A stretch of 64,000 nt of DNA from Chelonoidis abingdonii (lineage: Eukaryota; Chordata; Testudines; Testudinidae). The notes beneath the pieces are model-generated. The model saw only the letters and a program-made list of their open reading frames with translations. It had not been told where the DNA came from and ran no database searches. Below, piece after piece: positions 21,743 through 35,478 of this stretch (position 1 is the stretch's first letter; the number at the start of each line of letters is the position of its first letter). The position numbers and the translations under genes are program-made. The stretch lies in the NCBI RefSeq assembly GCF_003597395.2, contig NC_133770.1, positions 83,821,708 to 83,885,707 on the forward strand, read 5' to 3'.

Positions 21743-24700
21743 GGATTCAAAGGCTGATTATCCTTGAGCATGTATTCTGTGTAGCAGTTTATCTTACTGC
21801 AAACAGCACTGTCTTAAAGTGTAATTCTAAAAATACCTGTTATCAGAGGAAACACTGATTCCTGGAGATGACAGACCTTGACTGTCCAAGTCAGAAAACA
21901 GTCAAATAAAAACAAACGTGATCATACAACTTGGCAAGTACAAAATCAGTGAGATAAGAGTCATACAGGACAGATTAGAATTGAAACAACATTGTCTTTG
22001 CCTCCTAATTTGTGAAAATAGAAAGTCATTGGGCACAAAACAAATCTAAATTGAAAATCATACCATAGGTGCTAAGCATTGCATGAGTTTTTGTATAGGC
22101 TAAATTAAATACCTCCAAAAGTAATAAATCCAGCTGGGATGCATGGAAGTGACTTCCTTTCTGCTAAAGTGCTCAAAATTAATTACCAGTATAGGATTTC
22201 TTCGCTCATTGATCCCCTGGTAAATGTTAGCCCAGACATGGAGAGGCAAGTATCTAGATTAGCATCTCAACACCAATCTTAATAGCTGCTCAAAAACAAG
22301 TATTTCTGAATAAATCTAAGATTTTAGATTCTTTAGGATAAAGACGAATATAACTAGATACAAATGGAAAATAGATTTGATTTTTTAATAGAAATAAATC
22401 TGGATAAATTAGGATGAAGCATCAATTAGGTTAGTGCTAGATAAGATTAAACTGAATAGGGAAGTTGAGCCTGCATGACTTTTCACTCTGGGGCTGGAGC
22501 TCCTCTGCTCCAGTTCTGCTTCCCTAATACTGACCAGAAGCGATCTCCCTCTCCTAGCGGAAGGAAGATCACGGTCTCTGTGTTTATTCAATACTCATCT
22601 CTCTATTTCAGAAAGCAAGGAAATTGAGCTATGGAAAAGGAAGCAGTACAGTGTGAATCAACCCCTAGCAAAGCTGAGAGTCATTAGGAAATGGAACTTG
22701 CAACAGAAGCTACCCACATGAATTCAGCCTCACCTATTCACCAGGCAGTTGCAAAGTTAGTATTGCAGAAAGAAACAGTAGAGGGGTTTTAAGATAAATT
22801 AGTGTAAAGGCACAGTAATACCTTTAAATAGGAGTCTATCAAAGAGGGAGATGCATTGGCAATTAGAGACAGAGGTTATACAGAAAAGGTTTGACTACTA
22901 GAAATGGGTAAAATTGTTCAAACAAAACTTTTTTCAGTTGACCAAAATTTTTTTGCAAATGCACGTCAAATGGTTTTGCTTGAGGGAAAAGAAATAAAAA
23001 TTACAAAATACCAAACGTTGACATTTTCAAAACTGAATATTTTATTTTTTTATTTGAAATTACATTTTGTGTAGAAATTTACTTCAATTTTATGTTAAAA
23101 TTGAAGATTAAAAAAGCTCAAATGAAAGGAAACATTTCACTTTGGGTCAACCAAAATGTTTCATTTGACAAACTATTTTTCTTACCACAGCCATTCTGGT
23201 TTGGATTGCTTTTTACATTACACAATTTGCAATGGTTTGGGCACATGTCTTGGCATAGGCATAGCATGACTGACTCTTCCAATAAGACTGTTTTGATGTT
23301 CCATCAATGAGTGTAGCCCATATGCCAAAGTTCTGAAAGCAGCAGACCCATTCTCCCTCCATCCCCTTTGCCTGCAGGCTCACAGGGTATAGTGTCTTCT
23401 CCTTCCATTTCCTACTGATTAGTGTGAGGCGTCTGCCATCTACTGACGATAAATATTGCCTGTGCTTTCATATTTCTGCCCAGTGTGTTTGGAAACTTAG
23501 TTTTAAATGCACCATCTGTCATCTTTGAGGTTTCAAGATTTTGGGTAAAATTCATCTTGGGAGTAACAACACTGATTTCACTTATCACAGCAGCCTCTCT
23601 TTTTGGTGTTGAAGAGAATGGATTATTAACAGCACATTATTTTTCCTCTGAGAGAGTGTCCCAGGAGGTTTGAGAGATATTACTGCCAAATGAAGGAATC
23701 CTTTCACATTACAGAAAAAAACACCACGCATTCAGGTTAAAAAAAAAAAGCTGTACTTATTCAGGATTAATCAGTACACTTTGGGATAGATGGAAATGAC
23801 TACTCAATTACATTCAAAGGTTAGAGCTTTGTGTTGACTAGGCCTTCTGAGCTTTGTTTGGCCTGTGTGTGACCCTCTCAGAGGGAAGGGAATAATGTTG
23901 TCTGTCAGTATTTCTGTGTCGGTTCCCATGTTTCTTCTAAGTGATCTTCCTTACTTGTGACTCCCTCTCCCTACCAGCTGCACTATAGTGTACCTTGTGC
24001 TTGCATCTCTTAAAATCTTATAATAGTTCTGTTCAACAACATGACAAGTATTAGGCCCGATGTTGTTTCCACTGAAACCAGTGACACCAGCAATTGGCTC
24101 GTTGTGTTATTTTTAAAACACAATAAGGTAGCATGTCTGGCAGTTCCAGTGTTTGGGCCATTGCAAGACGATTTCTAGTCAGCATTGTAAAGAGCTTCAC
24201 ATTCATTGCATGCTAATTTGTGTGCTACCAAAACAAACTAAATGCCTTGAGTTACACAACTCTTTACTGACAGAAAACTGATGAAACAAAACAAAAGCCA
24301 GCAATGGAAGAATATGAATAGAAATCTCCTTGCTCAGAGCCTGTTGATCACCGGCGTAGATGTGTTACACACATTCAATGTGCATGCTGTTCCACAGACT
24401 CTCTCACAGCACATGCTTACTGTTTTTTTTTTTCTTTTTCATAGCCATAAATCCATGTCATGGCACCTGGCTGCTGATTCTGTCAATTGGCATTTCAATG
24501 GGTGTTTTCAAGTGGGGCTTGTCTGGAAAGCACTCTTCGACCTTTTTGTCTGTTGATGTAACATGCTTTTGTCACTTGATGGCCCTGACTTTCTGTCCTG
24601 AAGTTGATGGAAATTGTTTGTGTCTTGCAAACCAAGCTGGACACTAAAGGCTCCCAAAGCCTCCAATTTTGTGGGTGGGGGTGGACTAAAAATGTAAAAG

Positions 24701-25537
24701 AGAATCTCCCTTTTTGAAAAGTCAGGCTGTTAATGAATAAGCATGTGGCTGTGGCGGAGGAGTGTCCAGGGATAAAGCAGCCCCATCTCCAGGGTTCCCC
24801 TCAAAGGGCCTACACCCTCATGCTGCATCCGGTGAGATCTGTAAGTGTAAGTGTAACCTTGGAAAATGAGCCCATGAGATACCAATTCTTCCCCTACTGA
24901 AGCCCAATCATGAGGTTAGGCTCAAACTAATAATTTTGATTTTAACCAACACAAACAATGGTTCAAAAATTAGTTTTTATTCTTTAGAATTGTCCCTTAC
25001 TATTAACTATTTGATTTTAGATCCAAATCAATTTTACTACAAACCTTAAGAATGAAGCATAAGCTCTAAAGCAGCTTGTAGCAGAATAGCTTCGTCCATT
25101 AAAATGTGTCAGTGTAACGATTTGGAAAGAAGACAGTCTGTGTATTTGTATGTATATAAAATGTAAACAAGAATAGTTTGACCTTTTCTGTATTGATGTA
25201 AACAGGGAAGGATGTGTCTTAATGATTCCCTTAATCCTGTTGTACAATCAAATTATTGTTCAGAGTCGCAGAAGAATGACAACACACAAACAAGTAGACT
25301 GCCACAGTACATTTATTTTTTGTTTAGCAAATTACAGTGGCAAAGGGGGCATTTCTTGGGGAAACTGATAGCTAGCTGATGCTAATATTCAGGAACTGTT
25401 TACTGATTTCCAGTAATTTTTTGTGAAACAGGACAATGCTGTTTAGCATGCATTCAGATACTGTAGTGAGAAGAGCATTATAATGCAAATTAGATAAAAA
25501 TGGCCTGTGGGACATATAGCTACAGAACAAAATTGAA
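21743..25537. other. Unassigned intergenic sequence
   Basis: No gene recognised. 22905-23180 is an A/T-rich stretch with inverted TTTTGGTTGACC-like strings that may be an old MITE. An open frame with a hydrophobic segment follows an acceptor-like tract at about 24420-24445 but matches no known protein. Confidence 0.45.
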
Positions 25538-25653
25538 GCCTTATCCAGCAAATCTTCACTAAGGAGTCATCCTCCTCTATGCAAATATTCTCATTGACTT
25601 GGATGACTTTAATAAGAGTATTTGCATAAGTAAAGGTTTGCAGGGTCAGGCCC
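25538..25653. mobile_element. Palindromic MITE
   Basis: GCCTTATCCAGCAAATCTTC at the left is mirrored by GTTTGCAGGGTCAGGCCC at the right, with the typical ATTGACTTGG-like centre. Same family as 41888-42000. Confidence 0.65.
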
Positions 25654-25841
25654 TTGCTACAGTCTTTCTGGCTAGTGAAGACACAGAGCAGCATAAGCAG
25701 GGAAACAAAGACAACCTATAACACGTATGTAATGCGCCTAATTTTGGCCAAGTTGAATATTTGCTGTTACCTCTGGTTCTTTAAAAGACAGAATGTTACT
25801 AACAGCAGCCTGATGCTTAAGACGCTACATGGGCGGGCAGC

Positions 25842-27676
25842 CAGGGCGGTCCTTAGGCATAGGCAAAGTAGGCAAATGCGTAGGGCCTCACTTTGCCTGC
25901 GGGGCACCACTCTGCAGGCAGCCCAGACAGACGGGAAGCAGTGGAGCATGTAGGAGCAGGGCTGCTGGGTCCTAGAGAGAGCAGAATGCTGCACAGTCTG
26001 AGGAATGGGATTGGCTGGGGTCTCTGGGAAGGGGAGGGGGTAAGGGTTGGGGAAGGAGCTCACCTGCGAGTGTGACTCTTGTTGACTCTTTCCCCCCCCC
26101 TGTCTGAGTGAAGTGAGCAGACTCTGTGGCCTCTGGAACCCCTATTCCTTTGTTGTCTCCAACCATTCTTCTCCCCCTGCCCCATGGACCATCCCTCCTT
26201 TCTCCCTCCTCCCAGGAGCACTCTCTTCTCTCCTCCTCCGCAGGGCGGGTTGGGTGAGTGCTGGGATAGGCTGGGGTTAGCAGGCTCGACTAGCCTGTCT
26301 GTTGAGGAATGGAAAGTTGAAAGTAACTCACTCTCATACTCACGGCAATGCGGGTGCACCAGGATGGAATTGAACACAGGCTTGGCTGGGATTAGCCAGT
26401 CGTCTGTGAAAACAGTCAGGAGGATGTGGCTACAGTGATCGACTATTCCGTATTTTATAGTGACCAGTCCAATTTTTGGGTCTATTTGTCTTAATTAGGC
26501 TCCTTTTCCCCCCTCCGCGAGTCCTTTCCTGATTTTTCACCTTTCTGTCTGTGCACTCTAGGTGGGTCATTTATCTGCCCGGCTGGGCTTAAGTTTAAAT
26601 TAAAAGGGGGGACAAAGCCCCAACTAATCGCACTGGCCTATAAAAGAATTCAGACATCATAAAAGAAGATAAATAGAACCACGCCTACGCTGGGGAGTGC
26701 CCTCTCCCCCGGCTGCAGAGCTGGGCCAGCTGATTCTCCATCATTTTTTCATCGGGGGAGCTTGCACAGGGCGGATGGCTCCTGTGCCTCCTATGGGTGC
26801 CTTGTCCTGGAAATCCACGGCCACCACCGCCCGAGATGCTGTGCTAACTTCACCCATGGTGGGGTCGACGCCCAGACTCATAAGGATCCTGTGTCAGGTG
26901 GTCCCACTGCTGTGTGCATTGGACCTGAGGGTTTGCTCCTGGACTTGTTGCCATCTGCCACCCCAAATGGTGGATTTTGGCGGTCCTGCAGTTTTGTTTT
27001 CCACCTATCATCTCTCTCACTGCAGCTTTGGTACCCGCAGCGCTGGGGTGAGCCAAGCCATGGGTGTGGTGGGGTGGGGGGGAAACAGTACTGTGTTTGC
27101 CATTTAGATTTAGCTCATAACCAACTTGTTGTGCCAAAATTTTTGCTAACAACCCCTGAATTCAATTCAATATTTTTTTTTCATTTTTTTAAATCAATAT
27201 CTTAGCCAAATAACAGAATTGAAAATTAAGTTGTTTTGACAATTTATTAGTGACAGGTTTCGGCGTTTGAGAGCAGGCGAGTGGGCCAGTTTCTATCAGG
27301 AAACAAAAAAATGTTAGACTGACTTTCCTCTAGCCTGTACCCTGCTAGAAGCCCCTCCAAACAAACTGTAATCATCTCATCTCGCGTTACTAGCTGTACT
27401 AAAGCTAGGGGTCGGCAACCACGGCACAACGTTGTCAAAGGCTGCAGGTGAGCTGCTTTTTTTGATGGTATGCATGCGGCAGGGCTGAAGACGGCTCACA
27501 GCTAGTCCATCAGCATTACAGTGTGCTTAATTAAGTTAAACTGGTTTTAATAACGTGAATGTGGCAAGTTTTCCAATACTGTAAGCTTATGTTTGTATTG
27601 CTAAGAGCAGATCAGGCACAGGGGCACCAGTTTAATAATCTCGCCTAGGGCACCATAAATCCTAAGGCTGGCCCTG
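25842..27676. mobile_element. hAT-type element, 1,835 bp
   Basis: Ends CAGGGCGGTCCTTAGG and CCTAAGGCTGGCCCTG (13 of 16 inverted), with 7-of-8 target duplication CGGGCAGC (25834-25841) and TGGGCAGC (27677-27684). The termini are related to those of 20271-21734. A TA-MITE remnant is nested at 26433-26558, and 27408-27600 starts with a GGGGTCGGCAACC string typical of another hAT end. ORFs up to 147 codons show no recognised domain. Confidence 0.8.
26433..26558. mobile_element. TA-MITE remnant (GGGTGACCAGA family)
   Basis: Diverged copy; the interior CAATTTTTGGGTCTATTTGT and CCTGATTTTTCACC match the family but the termini are eroded. TA at 26431-26432 and 26559-26560. Confidence 0.6.
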
Positions 27677-28670
27677 TGGGCAGCCACAGTGGAGTGAAGA
27701 GTAAAGGAAAAGAATTTTTTCTGAAATAGAAAGATTGACGATATTCTACATTGAGCTGCCTGAGATAGACTGTCACCAGAAGCTGACTGTAAGAGAAAAT
27801 GGGATTACATGTGATCAGCTGGTTGGAAACTGGACCATCAGCTTCAGTTTTTTTAGTTTTACTGTTCATCAGCAGTGTCTGCATTTTGCCATTCTTTGCT
27901 GGTTGAGCTGAAAGAAGTTTAGAGCTATGAATGAACAATTTAGTATTCTCCTGCCAGGTGCTGAATCATCACTCTAAGCTTCTGTAACAGTCATTAGCCT
28001 ACATGGCCATTTGAAAAAAAAACAATGCTCCGGAGCTGGACCCAGGAAAAATAAAGTATATTCAGAAATCTAATAGCTGTCAATCTCTATATAAGAGAAG
28101 AGGGAAAATAAGTACAAGGCTCTGCAATTTCTTTACAAGATGTATGAAAATATCTAATTTTATACATCTACAATGAAATTCAGATTCAGTCATCACCGTT
28201 TACAAGTACATTTCTGTAAATCCAATCCTGCTGCTTATGCACATAAAGCTTTACTGTTAAGGATCAGCTGGCCTCAGGTCATAAGGATTACATTCTAAGT
28301 AGCTAAGTCAGCAAGGCCAATGTGGTTCTCTCACTCTCTCTTCTTATACTAAAATATTCAGCTCGACTACGTTCAGTACAACAAGGTAGAAATCTTGTGG
28401 TGTATTGGAAAAAATGCTAACAAGAAGCCAGGGCAACTGACTGAATAGTTCAAAGTTCCTCAGTGTATACTCTCAAATCTCCTGAAAAGGAAGAAAAATA
28501 CTTAGAGACAGGTTGCCCTTTTGGAATTTAGACTACAAGCAGAAACAAGATAAGGAGATGGAAGAAGATCAGATGGTATTAAATTGAGCAGCCATATCTC
28601 TATGTAGTCTGCTGCTGATCCAGGGAACTAGTAATCCTGTAGCAGAAAGGGGTAAATTAGTCTGCAGAGC

Positions 28671-28938
28671 CAGGCGTGGCTCTATTTATTTTGCCGCCCT
28701 AAGCACGGCAGTCAGGCGGCTTTCAGCAGCATGCCTGCAGGAGGTCCACTGGTAATGACAATTCGGCGGCATGCCTGCGGGAGGTCCGCCAGTCCCACAC
28801 CTTCAGCCAAATTGCCGCCAAAACAGCAGGACCAGCGGACCTCCAGCAGGCCTGCTGCCGAAGGCAGCCTGACTGATGCCCTCACAGCAACCGGCAGGCC
28901 GCCCCCCGCACTTGGTCTGCTGGCTGGAGCCGCTCCTG
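28671..28938. mobile_element. hAT-type MITE, 268 bp
   Basis: Ends CAGGCGTGGCTCTAT and CTGGAGCCGCTCCTG are imperfect inverted repeats; perfect 8-bp target duplication TGCAGAGC (28663-28670, 28939-28946). Interior G/C-rich with repeated GGAGGTCC units. Confidence 0.88.
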
Positions 28939-29756
28939 TGCAGAGCAACAAAACAACTTAATGACAAGGAAAAGGACGCAGACTTCAGTGCATTCAGGGC
29001 CTGCAAAACTTAGATTTTTACCTCTCCATCTGTGTGAGCATAATAAAGAACACACCTAGAGTGATGATGGGACTGGGCTGTATCAGAAAGGGGATGCTAA
29101 CTTTAAAAGACTTTCCTGACCTGAGGTGATGATGGAAGAAAGAAAAAATAATTGCCAGACTACAGTGGAAAAGATATACTTTTGCTATGGGAAAATCTCC
29201 ATTACCTCCATTGTTTTCATGGAATTAATAACCTACTGTACCTGTTGAATACAAAGGCAATGGAAATGTCTGGATGGCTGCAGCTGGGTTTTACTGGCTT
29301 AAGATGTAACACAGTTTTCAGTTTTGAAAGATAAAAGTGTTGTGCCTGTTATTTGCCAGTCAAAAACATTGCTTCTTTCCACATATGGAAAAAAGCCAGG
29401 AACATCCCTTACACTGGGGTTTAGTGCAAGCATTCTTAAACCTTTCCGTTCACTTTTTGCAAACCAAAGTGAACGAGGGGATACACATGGAGATCTGCTG
29501 CCTGAAATGGATGATGGATGCAAGGTTAACTTACTTAGTGCATTTCACATGATTATTACTGCCGGTTGTGCTGTTTCACAGTCATGCATTGCAAACTGTT
29601 TCCATGAAATGTGAGTCCATGGGCCAGTCACTTGATAAAAACAATTGAGATGAAGACATTTTCCAACAGGGTGGATACATAAGAGTTTAATATGCTTGCA
29701 TATCTGCAACACAGTGAAATTGACCAGGAGGAGCTCAAAGATTCAGACATAAGATT

Positions 29757-29875
29757 CAGACATGTCTACACTGCAATTAGACACCCACAGCTGACTCTGG
29801 CTCAGACTAGGGGGCTGTTTAATTGCAATGTAGACCCTCCTACCTCACAGGGTCCTAGAGCATGGGCTGCAGAAA
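29757..29875. mobile_element. MITE fragment (TCTACACTGCAATT family)
   Basis: CATGTCTACACTGCAATTAG at the left and a mirrored AATTGCAATGTAGACCC at the centre. Related to 31629-31800. Overlapping ORF is not a gene. Confidence 0.55.
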
Positions 29876-30644
29876 TGCAGCAGGAGGAGAATGGAGGTGA
29901 GACTATAGAGAACAAGGAAGGGATCTTTGCTATGCCAAACTGCAAGAATATAGAAGTAAGTGTGTGTAGCTGTACGTCTTCTTGTTATTGAAAGGGGGAA
30001 AGTCTCTGAATGATACTCACTGGTGCTCATTTTAGAATTTGTACTGTCTGCTTCTGCATTCTGTAAATGCCCCTGGACAGCAAAAGAAAGCTATTTTCTT
30101 CTTTGTGCCAGTAACTTGTAGTAGGGGAAGGTGGGGGTGAATGTTGTACAGTATAACATTATACACTTGTTCCATCTGCTAGTAGAGAGGTAGGCTGGTT
30201 ACAACTGTGTAAAGTACAGTACTTTTAATGGGAAGGTGTTTTTGTAACTAATAACGTCACTGCTATACAGAGCAGTTCTACTTTGTGTGCAAACTCTTGC
30301 CATTCAGTGCTCTACTCTGGGATTTACAATGCAATTGTGAACAGAATATAGGGTTTAACTATGTACATGTAGCCTATTCAGTTGCATCTGAACGTTTAAT
30401 AAAGTATGAAATCGGATAAAATTGACATCACATGTCATTTGAGGTATTTGGCACACGGATCATTTAGATACAGGGATCAGAGGCTATGTTGTCCAAACTG
30501 ACCCAAATAACTGATCACCTTTGCTGCTCAGAACTCAGCTCTCTTCCTTGGTCTTTTCCCCTGCTCTAATCACTGTACCACAGGCAGAATGCTGACAGCC
30601 TACTTTATGTTGTTGATTAAGAACCTAAGCTTAGACAATCCTTC

Positions 30645-31286
30645 TGTCATGGGGCCTGCTCACTTCTAGTGTGTTTTCTCCTGGTCGCTCTGCAGATTAG
30701 CTGATTCCAGGTCAGACACCTCTTTTCCGCCTCCCGCCATCTGCCCTGTTTCCTCTTCCTGGCTCTGAGCAAGGCAAGCTGCTTTGTATTCATGTCTTAG
30801 CCCTCCTGCCAAGTCACACCTGTCCTTCCCTTTCAGGGTATCAAAGTATCTTCTTCCTATTCACTGCCCAGCTACTGCCACTTCCCCACTGGCTAGTAAG
30901 GGAACCTGGGCCTACCCTCTACCCAAGGACCCTCTAAATCAGCAGCCAAGGTCTTTTGCATTCTGGACCTTAGCTGCCTTACTGAGCAGCAAGCTCCCTC
31001 ACTTCTCTGGGTTTGCTAGCCCCAAAACTCTCCTCCCAGGGAGTAACTACAGGTTACTTTGGCCCAAGAACCCCAATCAGACCTCCCTTCTCTCAGAAAG
31101 TAACAGCAGACTACTTCCCTGCACCCATCCTGTCTTTATAAACTCAGCTCAGCTGTGCCTCCTCATCTGGGCTCCCTCATTATTCAGTCAGGTGATTACT
31201 TAAGCTGACCTGTCCGGTTAATTAGCCCTCTTCTCAACTTACATTAACTTCTTCAGTGCTAGTGTAGGGGTGAACACCCCATCACA
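30645..31286. repeat. Probable solo LTR (Ty3/gypsy-like)
   Basis: A 642-base block beginning TGTCATGGGG and ending CCCCATCACA, the inverted TG...CA ends of an LTR. Flanks CCTTC and CCCTC are a 4-of-5 target duplication. A TATA-like CTTTATAAAC is near 31133. The 139-codon ORF inside is proline/serine-rich LTR sequence without homology to a known protein. Confidence 0.65.
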
Positions 31287-31628
31287 CCCTCCATGGGCCA
31301 GATCACCTCAATAACTCCAGAACAGACCAATACTGGTTTAACTTAAAACAGGGAAGAGAGTCAGAGAATTGATGGAAATAAAATTAAAACATGGAGTTTA
31401 ATATCTAACATTAAAACAAACATCACAGGGTAAGCAGTACGGCTCTTAAAATACGGATTAAGTAAAAATCAAAGACTCTTTCATCCTGAGGTTAGCAATG
31501 TCGCTGTTTCATTTTCAGGACTGAATCTGCTTGGTCCCACTCAGTAGAAAGTCTCATGGCTTCCCTAGTATCCATAGCAATGGACCCCTGTGTCCACAGG
31601 GTAACTCATATGGCCACCTTACTGGTCA

Positions 31629-31870
31629 GTTTGGATATGCCTACATTGCAATAAAACACTTGTGCCAGGCCCATGTCAGCTGACTCAGATTCGCAGGGCT
31701 CAGGCTGTGGGGCTATACATTTGCAATGTAGATGGTTCGGCTGGAGCCTGGAACCCCACAAGGAGAGAGGGTTCCCAAGACCGAATGTCTACACTAAAGT
31801 TTTATACCCCTGAGGCCTGTGAGCCACCCATGGGTGTTTTACTGCAGTGTGACATACCCTTTGGGGGTGA
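31629..31870. mobile_element. MITE fragment (TCTACACTGCAATT family)
   Basis: GGATATGCCTACATTGCAAT at the left, TTTGCAATGTAGATGG in the middle and GAATGTCTACACT further right, with GGGCTCAGGCTGTGGGG between: the recurrent inverted layout of this family. Confidence 0.55.
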
Positions 31871-34800
31871 TTTAAGCATTTTTCAAAACCTCTGAGGGTC
31901 ATTAAGCCTCCTCTTTTGTGTTTTTTCTCCTTCCCTCAAAACTCTTATAGCTATCAGTTTAATGACTTCCAATCAAACTTTCAGGCTTTTGTCCTGTTCA
32001 TTCAGGTTACCTTATCACACAGTGCTAATGGCTCCTTTCCTGGCCATAAAGCATTCTGTGATCTTTCCAGAAAACCCAGACCACTGTATCACCAAATTCT
32101 ACCATCCAGATAGGCTGAATTTGGATCTAAGACACTAGGTTTACATGAAGGAAGAATTTGGCACGTGGATTCTGAGTATTCCAAACTAAGGCTATAATTA
32201 TAAAGTAATAGTGTGAGTGAACTTTTACCCCTGCATGGAGCCCTATGGCTTTCATCCATTGCACCTCCAGTGGTCCACTCATAGAATCAGAGCTAATGAC
32301 ACTCATAGCAGCTATTGTTCAGCAAATGCCATCATGAAAACCTAAGACAAAGGGATTTAATTTATTGTTTTAGTATTTTAAGTTAATGTTGTGTGTTAAA
32401 TTAACAGCCAGGGAAGGTCCCCATCTGACAGTAACTGTTAGTGAGGGGTCCTCTGCTTATACACAGAAGGAGATTAGTACACACAGCCACAGCAGATGCT
32501 TTTCTAGCTTCCCCCACTGGTAACTCAAACCTCATTGGAAGAACTACCTCTGAGGCTTAGATCATAAGTCAGTCTCCATTTCTAGTCAGAAGCTGCTAGC
32601 TCATACTTTGCGTGCTAATGGAATGGCTCAAATAGAACAAAAAGGAAAGAGCACATAATGAAATAAGTTTAGCAGCAGCACTTGCACTGGATACAATCTG
32701 TGAAAACTCAGTCATGGCATCAAAGCAAACTTGCTCCCAAATACTAAACTGAAATGCGGGCAACATTTTAAACTGATAAATTTATATATATAGAAATTAG
32801 GAGAACATGAGCATATGAATATTACTAAAATTAGGAAAATCTGAAGGAAAACATATAATGTAACAGGGCTAATAAAACATTTGTTCTGTAATATGGATGG
32901 AGTACTTCTAGAATATGCCCTCAAAATATGATGGATAGATAGCTAACCATACTAAAAAGATTTCTTATGTAGTTCAGCCTGGATGGTATATAAGTAATTT
33001 GAGACAATTTGGTATAAATATGAGGATTGGTAAGACTGAATTCATTCTGGAGTACTATATTGACTGGATCATGACTTCAGAGGAGGCCAGAAAAAGTGAT
33101 GCATTAAAACATTTTATTTTAGGTAAAAACCTCATATTGCATGCAGTTTTCTTTTTTTTTAGCTCCGTGCAATAATCCTTGCAAGGCACATAGTACTCCC
33201 ACTCTGAGCGTGATCAAAGGCAACCAATATATCAATAAGCTAAAGAAGACTAAAATATACACTCCATTCTCTCTTAGCTGTATTCTCGTTTAACAGGGGA
33301 GAAGCAGTAGGTTCTGCTCTTTACAAGAGAAGAATTCCCCCACTCCCTCATGAGATGGATATTTAAGGGGTTCCCTTCCCAATCTCTATTTTTGTATCTA
33401 CAGATCTGCATCTGCATTGTGTGGGCACAAGTGAGAGGATTTAGGAGGGAGATTATCAAAGGGGGGAGTTAGGCATGCAACCTCCTGTTGACTCTCATTA
33501 GGCATTTGACACTTGGCTCCACTTTGTCCCTTTGAATATCTCCCCTTAACCATCTATTTTATTTGTGGGATCAATCAGATACTGTAGTTAGATGCCTAAA
33601 TATTCAAATACAGGGACAAAAACAGAGGCCATTTTTAAAAGCAAGTCCCTATAAAGTTATTTTAGCATTACTAATTCTAGGCTAGATTGTGCCATTTAGG
33701 CACAACCCATATTATGGGCTAATGCAGAGCCTCAGAACCCCTCAGAACATGCAGAACAATGACATTCTATCTCAGTGTGTAGCTTCTGCTCCCCACTACT
33801 GTAGGGCTTTGTAGGGTGCAGCTATCCCCGACCCTGTTGGTTGACTTTGCTGTGCAGTGGAAAGGGAGGTGAAACCATGGCTCCACCTCCTCTCAGCTTT
33901 ATTGAAGGCACACTGAGCCCACAAGACAAGCTGGAGAGACTCTGCCAGCCCATAGTACTGGAGTGTAATTCTGCCCAGCCTTCACAGATAGTGCAAGGGC
34001 TAGAAGCTCTTTTTGCCCACTTCACCCTGAACACTTGTACCCATGTTAGGAAGAATCTGGTCTTTTGTGATTGCTATGAATCTCAGTAAATGTGCTTTAC
34101 AAATACAGAACCCTGCTATTGAGGATTGTATTTAAATGGTCAAGATACCTTATTGTTCTTGTTGCATATATACAGTGCATTGGTTCTCTGTTGTATCAAG
34201 GTACTGTAACATATCTGAAGAATTTAGTCATACCAAAAAAACAAACAAACCACATAACACTTTAGATTAGGTGCTAATCACAGAAATAGTTTGATGTACT
34301 GTAGTGTTAATTATTTAGTAGTAGATTGGAGATCTTCATTCGTTCTGGATTCCAGTAATTGGATGGTAAAGAGAGACCTTGTTTGCTAGACTAGAGGTAG
34401 CCTGACTCTTGTGGAAATGATAGTATGTGATCTGACAAGGTCAGATTGACATTTGAAATAATTCTTCAGATGAAAGATCTGGAAGTAATGAAGACAGGTG
34501 TATTTCTCCAAAGCAGATTGAGGTTACCAAGAATTTTAGCCTTGAAAAAGACCCAAAAGACATTTTACTGCTTTAAAATTCCAATTTTTGCATAAATTAA
34601 AAATAGTTTCATACTGTTTCTGACTGCAGGAAAATCTGGCCACACTTGAAGTCAAGAGCAAAACTCTCATTGACTTCAGTGGAACCAGGAATTAACCCTG
34701 ATATTTTCTTTACTGGCTTATTCTTTTAATTACTTAAACCACAAACTTTAATATTGGAAGGTCACCTAGCTTTTTAATACTGAAATATTAGTTTGATCTG

Positions 34801-35300
34801 AATAGATATGTTTATCAATCCTGCTTGATAAAATCTGTCGGAAACAAAAACTTGGTTTCTGGAATTACCTAGTTTTAATGTTTACAACAATTTATTAATG
34901 TAATTGTATTACTTATTAGTCAGTCTTTGGTGTCCAGCAATAAATATTTTACAAAAGAACTCCTGATTTACTGTGTTTTCACTTTCTATACATAAACAGC
35001 AAATACTACGCGGTCAAAAACAAAAGTCTGTTGTGTCATGAGTAATATGTATTAGAATGTACAACTTTTCTGGACCTCACCATTTCTTCCTGCAATTAGA
35101 CCCTTGGAATTCCTAATGTAATAATAGAACAGTGAGTCTTATTTTAACTTTTTCAAACTTCTGTGACTACAAGTTATACGTCAATTTCACCAGTGATACT
35201 AGCTTCCCATTAGCAGTATTTTATAATGGTGGTCCACATTCTTCTGATTACTACTCTGAATAATAAGACTATTCAGTCATGTAAAATGTTTTACCTAAAG
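31871..35300. other. Unassigned intergenic sequence
   Basis: No gene or intact element recognised; a fragment near 34631-34695 (CTCATTGACTTCAGTGG) belongs to the CATTGACTTCAATGG-type MITEs. Confidence 0.45.
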
Positions 35301-35478
35301 TGGGGAGGGATAACTCAGTGGTTTGCACATTGGCCTGCTAAACCCAGAGTTGTGAGTTCAATCCTTGAAGGGGCCATTTAGGGATCTGGGGCAAAAATCT
35401 GTCTGGGGATTGGTCCTGCTTCAAGTAGGGGGTTGGACTAGATGACCTCCTGAGGTCCTTTCTAACCCTGATATTCCT
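35301..35478 (+). mobile_element. Tortoise Pol III/Cry-type SINE
   Basis: Starts GGGGAGGGATAACTCAGTGG with an A-box at about 35311-35321, a B-box GAGTTCAATCC at 35354-35364, then the conserved GGGGCCATTTAGGGATCTGG body and the CR1-like tail GGTTGGACTAGATGACCTCC. tRNA-Lys-derived head and CR1-like 3' end are the hallmarks of the SINE found in cryptodiran turtles. About 180 bases, near full length. Confidence 0.9.

Noticed and set aside
23485..23673. 62-codon ORF with a hydrophobic stretch
   Set aside because: No homology or exon signals; hydrophobic codons are expected in T-rich DNA.
26697..27205. Overlapping 136- and 147-codon ORFs
   Set aside because: They are inside the hAT at 25842-27676 and show no conserved motif.
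30784..31203. 139-codon + strand ORF
   Set aside because: It falls within the TG...CA-bounded LTR-like block and has no recognised domain.
33841..34089. 82-codon ORF looking like a plausible small protein
   Set aside because: No splice sites, no recognised family, and an overlapping antisense ORF of equal quality.
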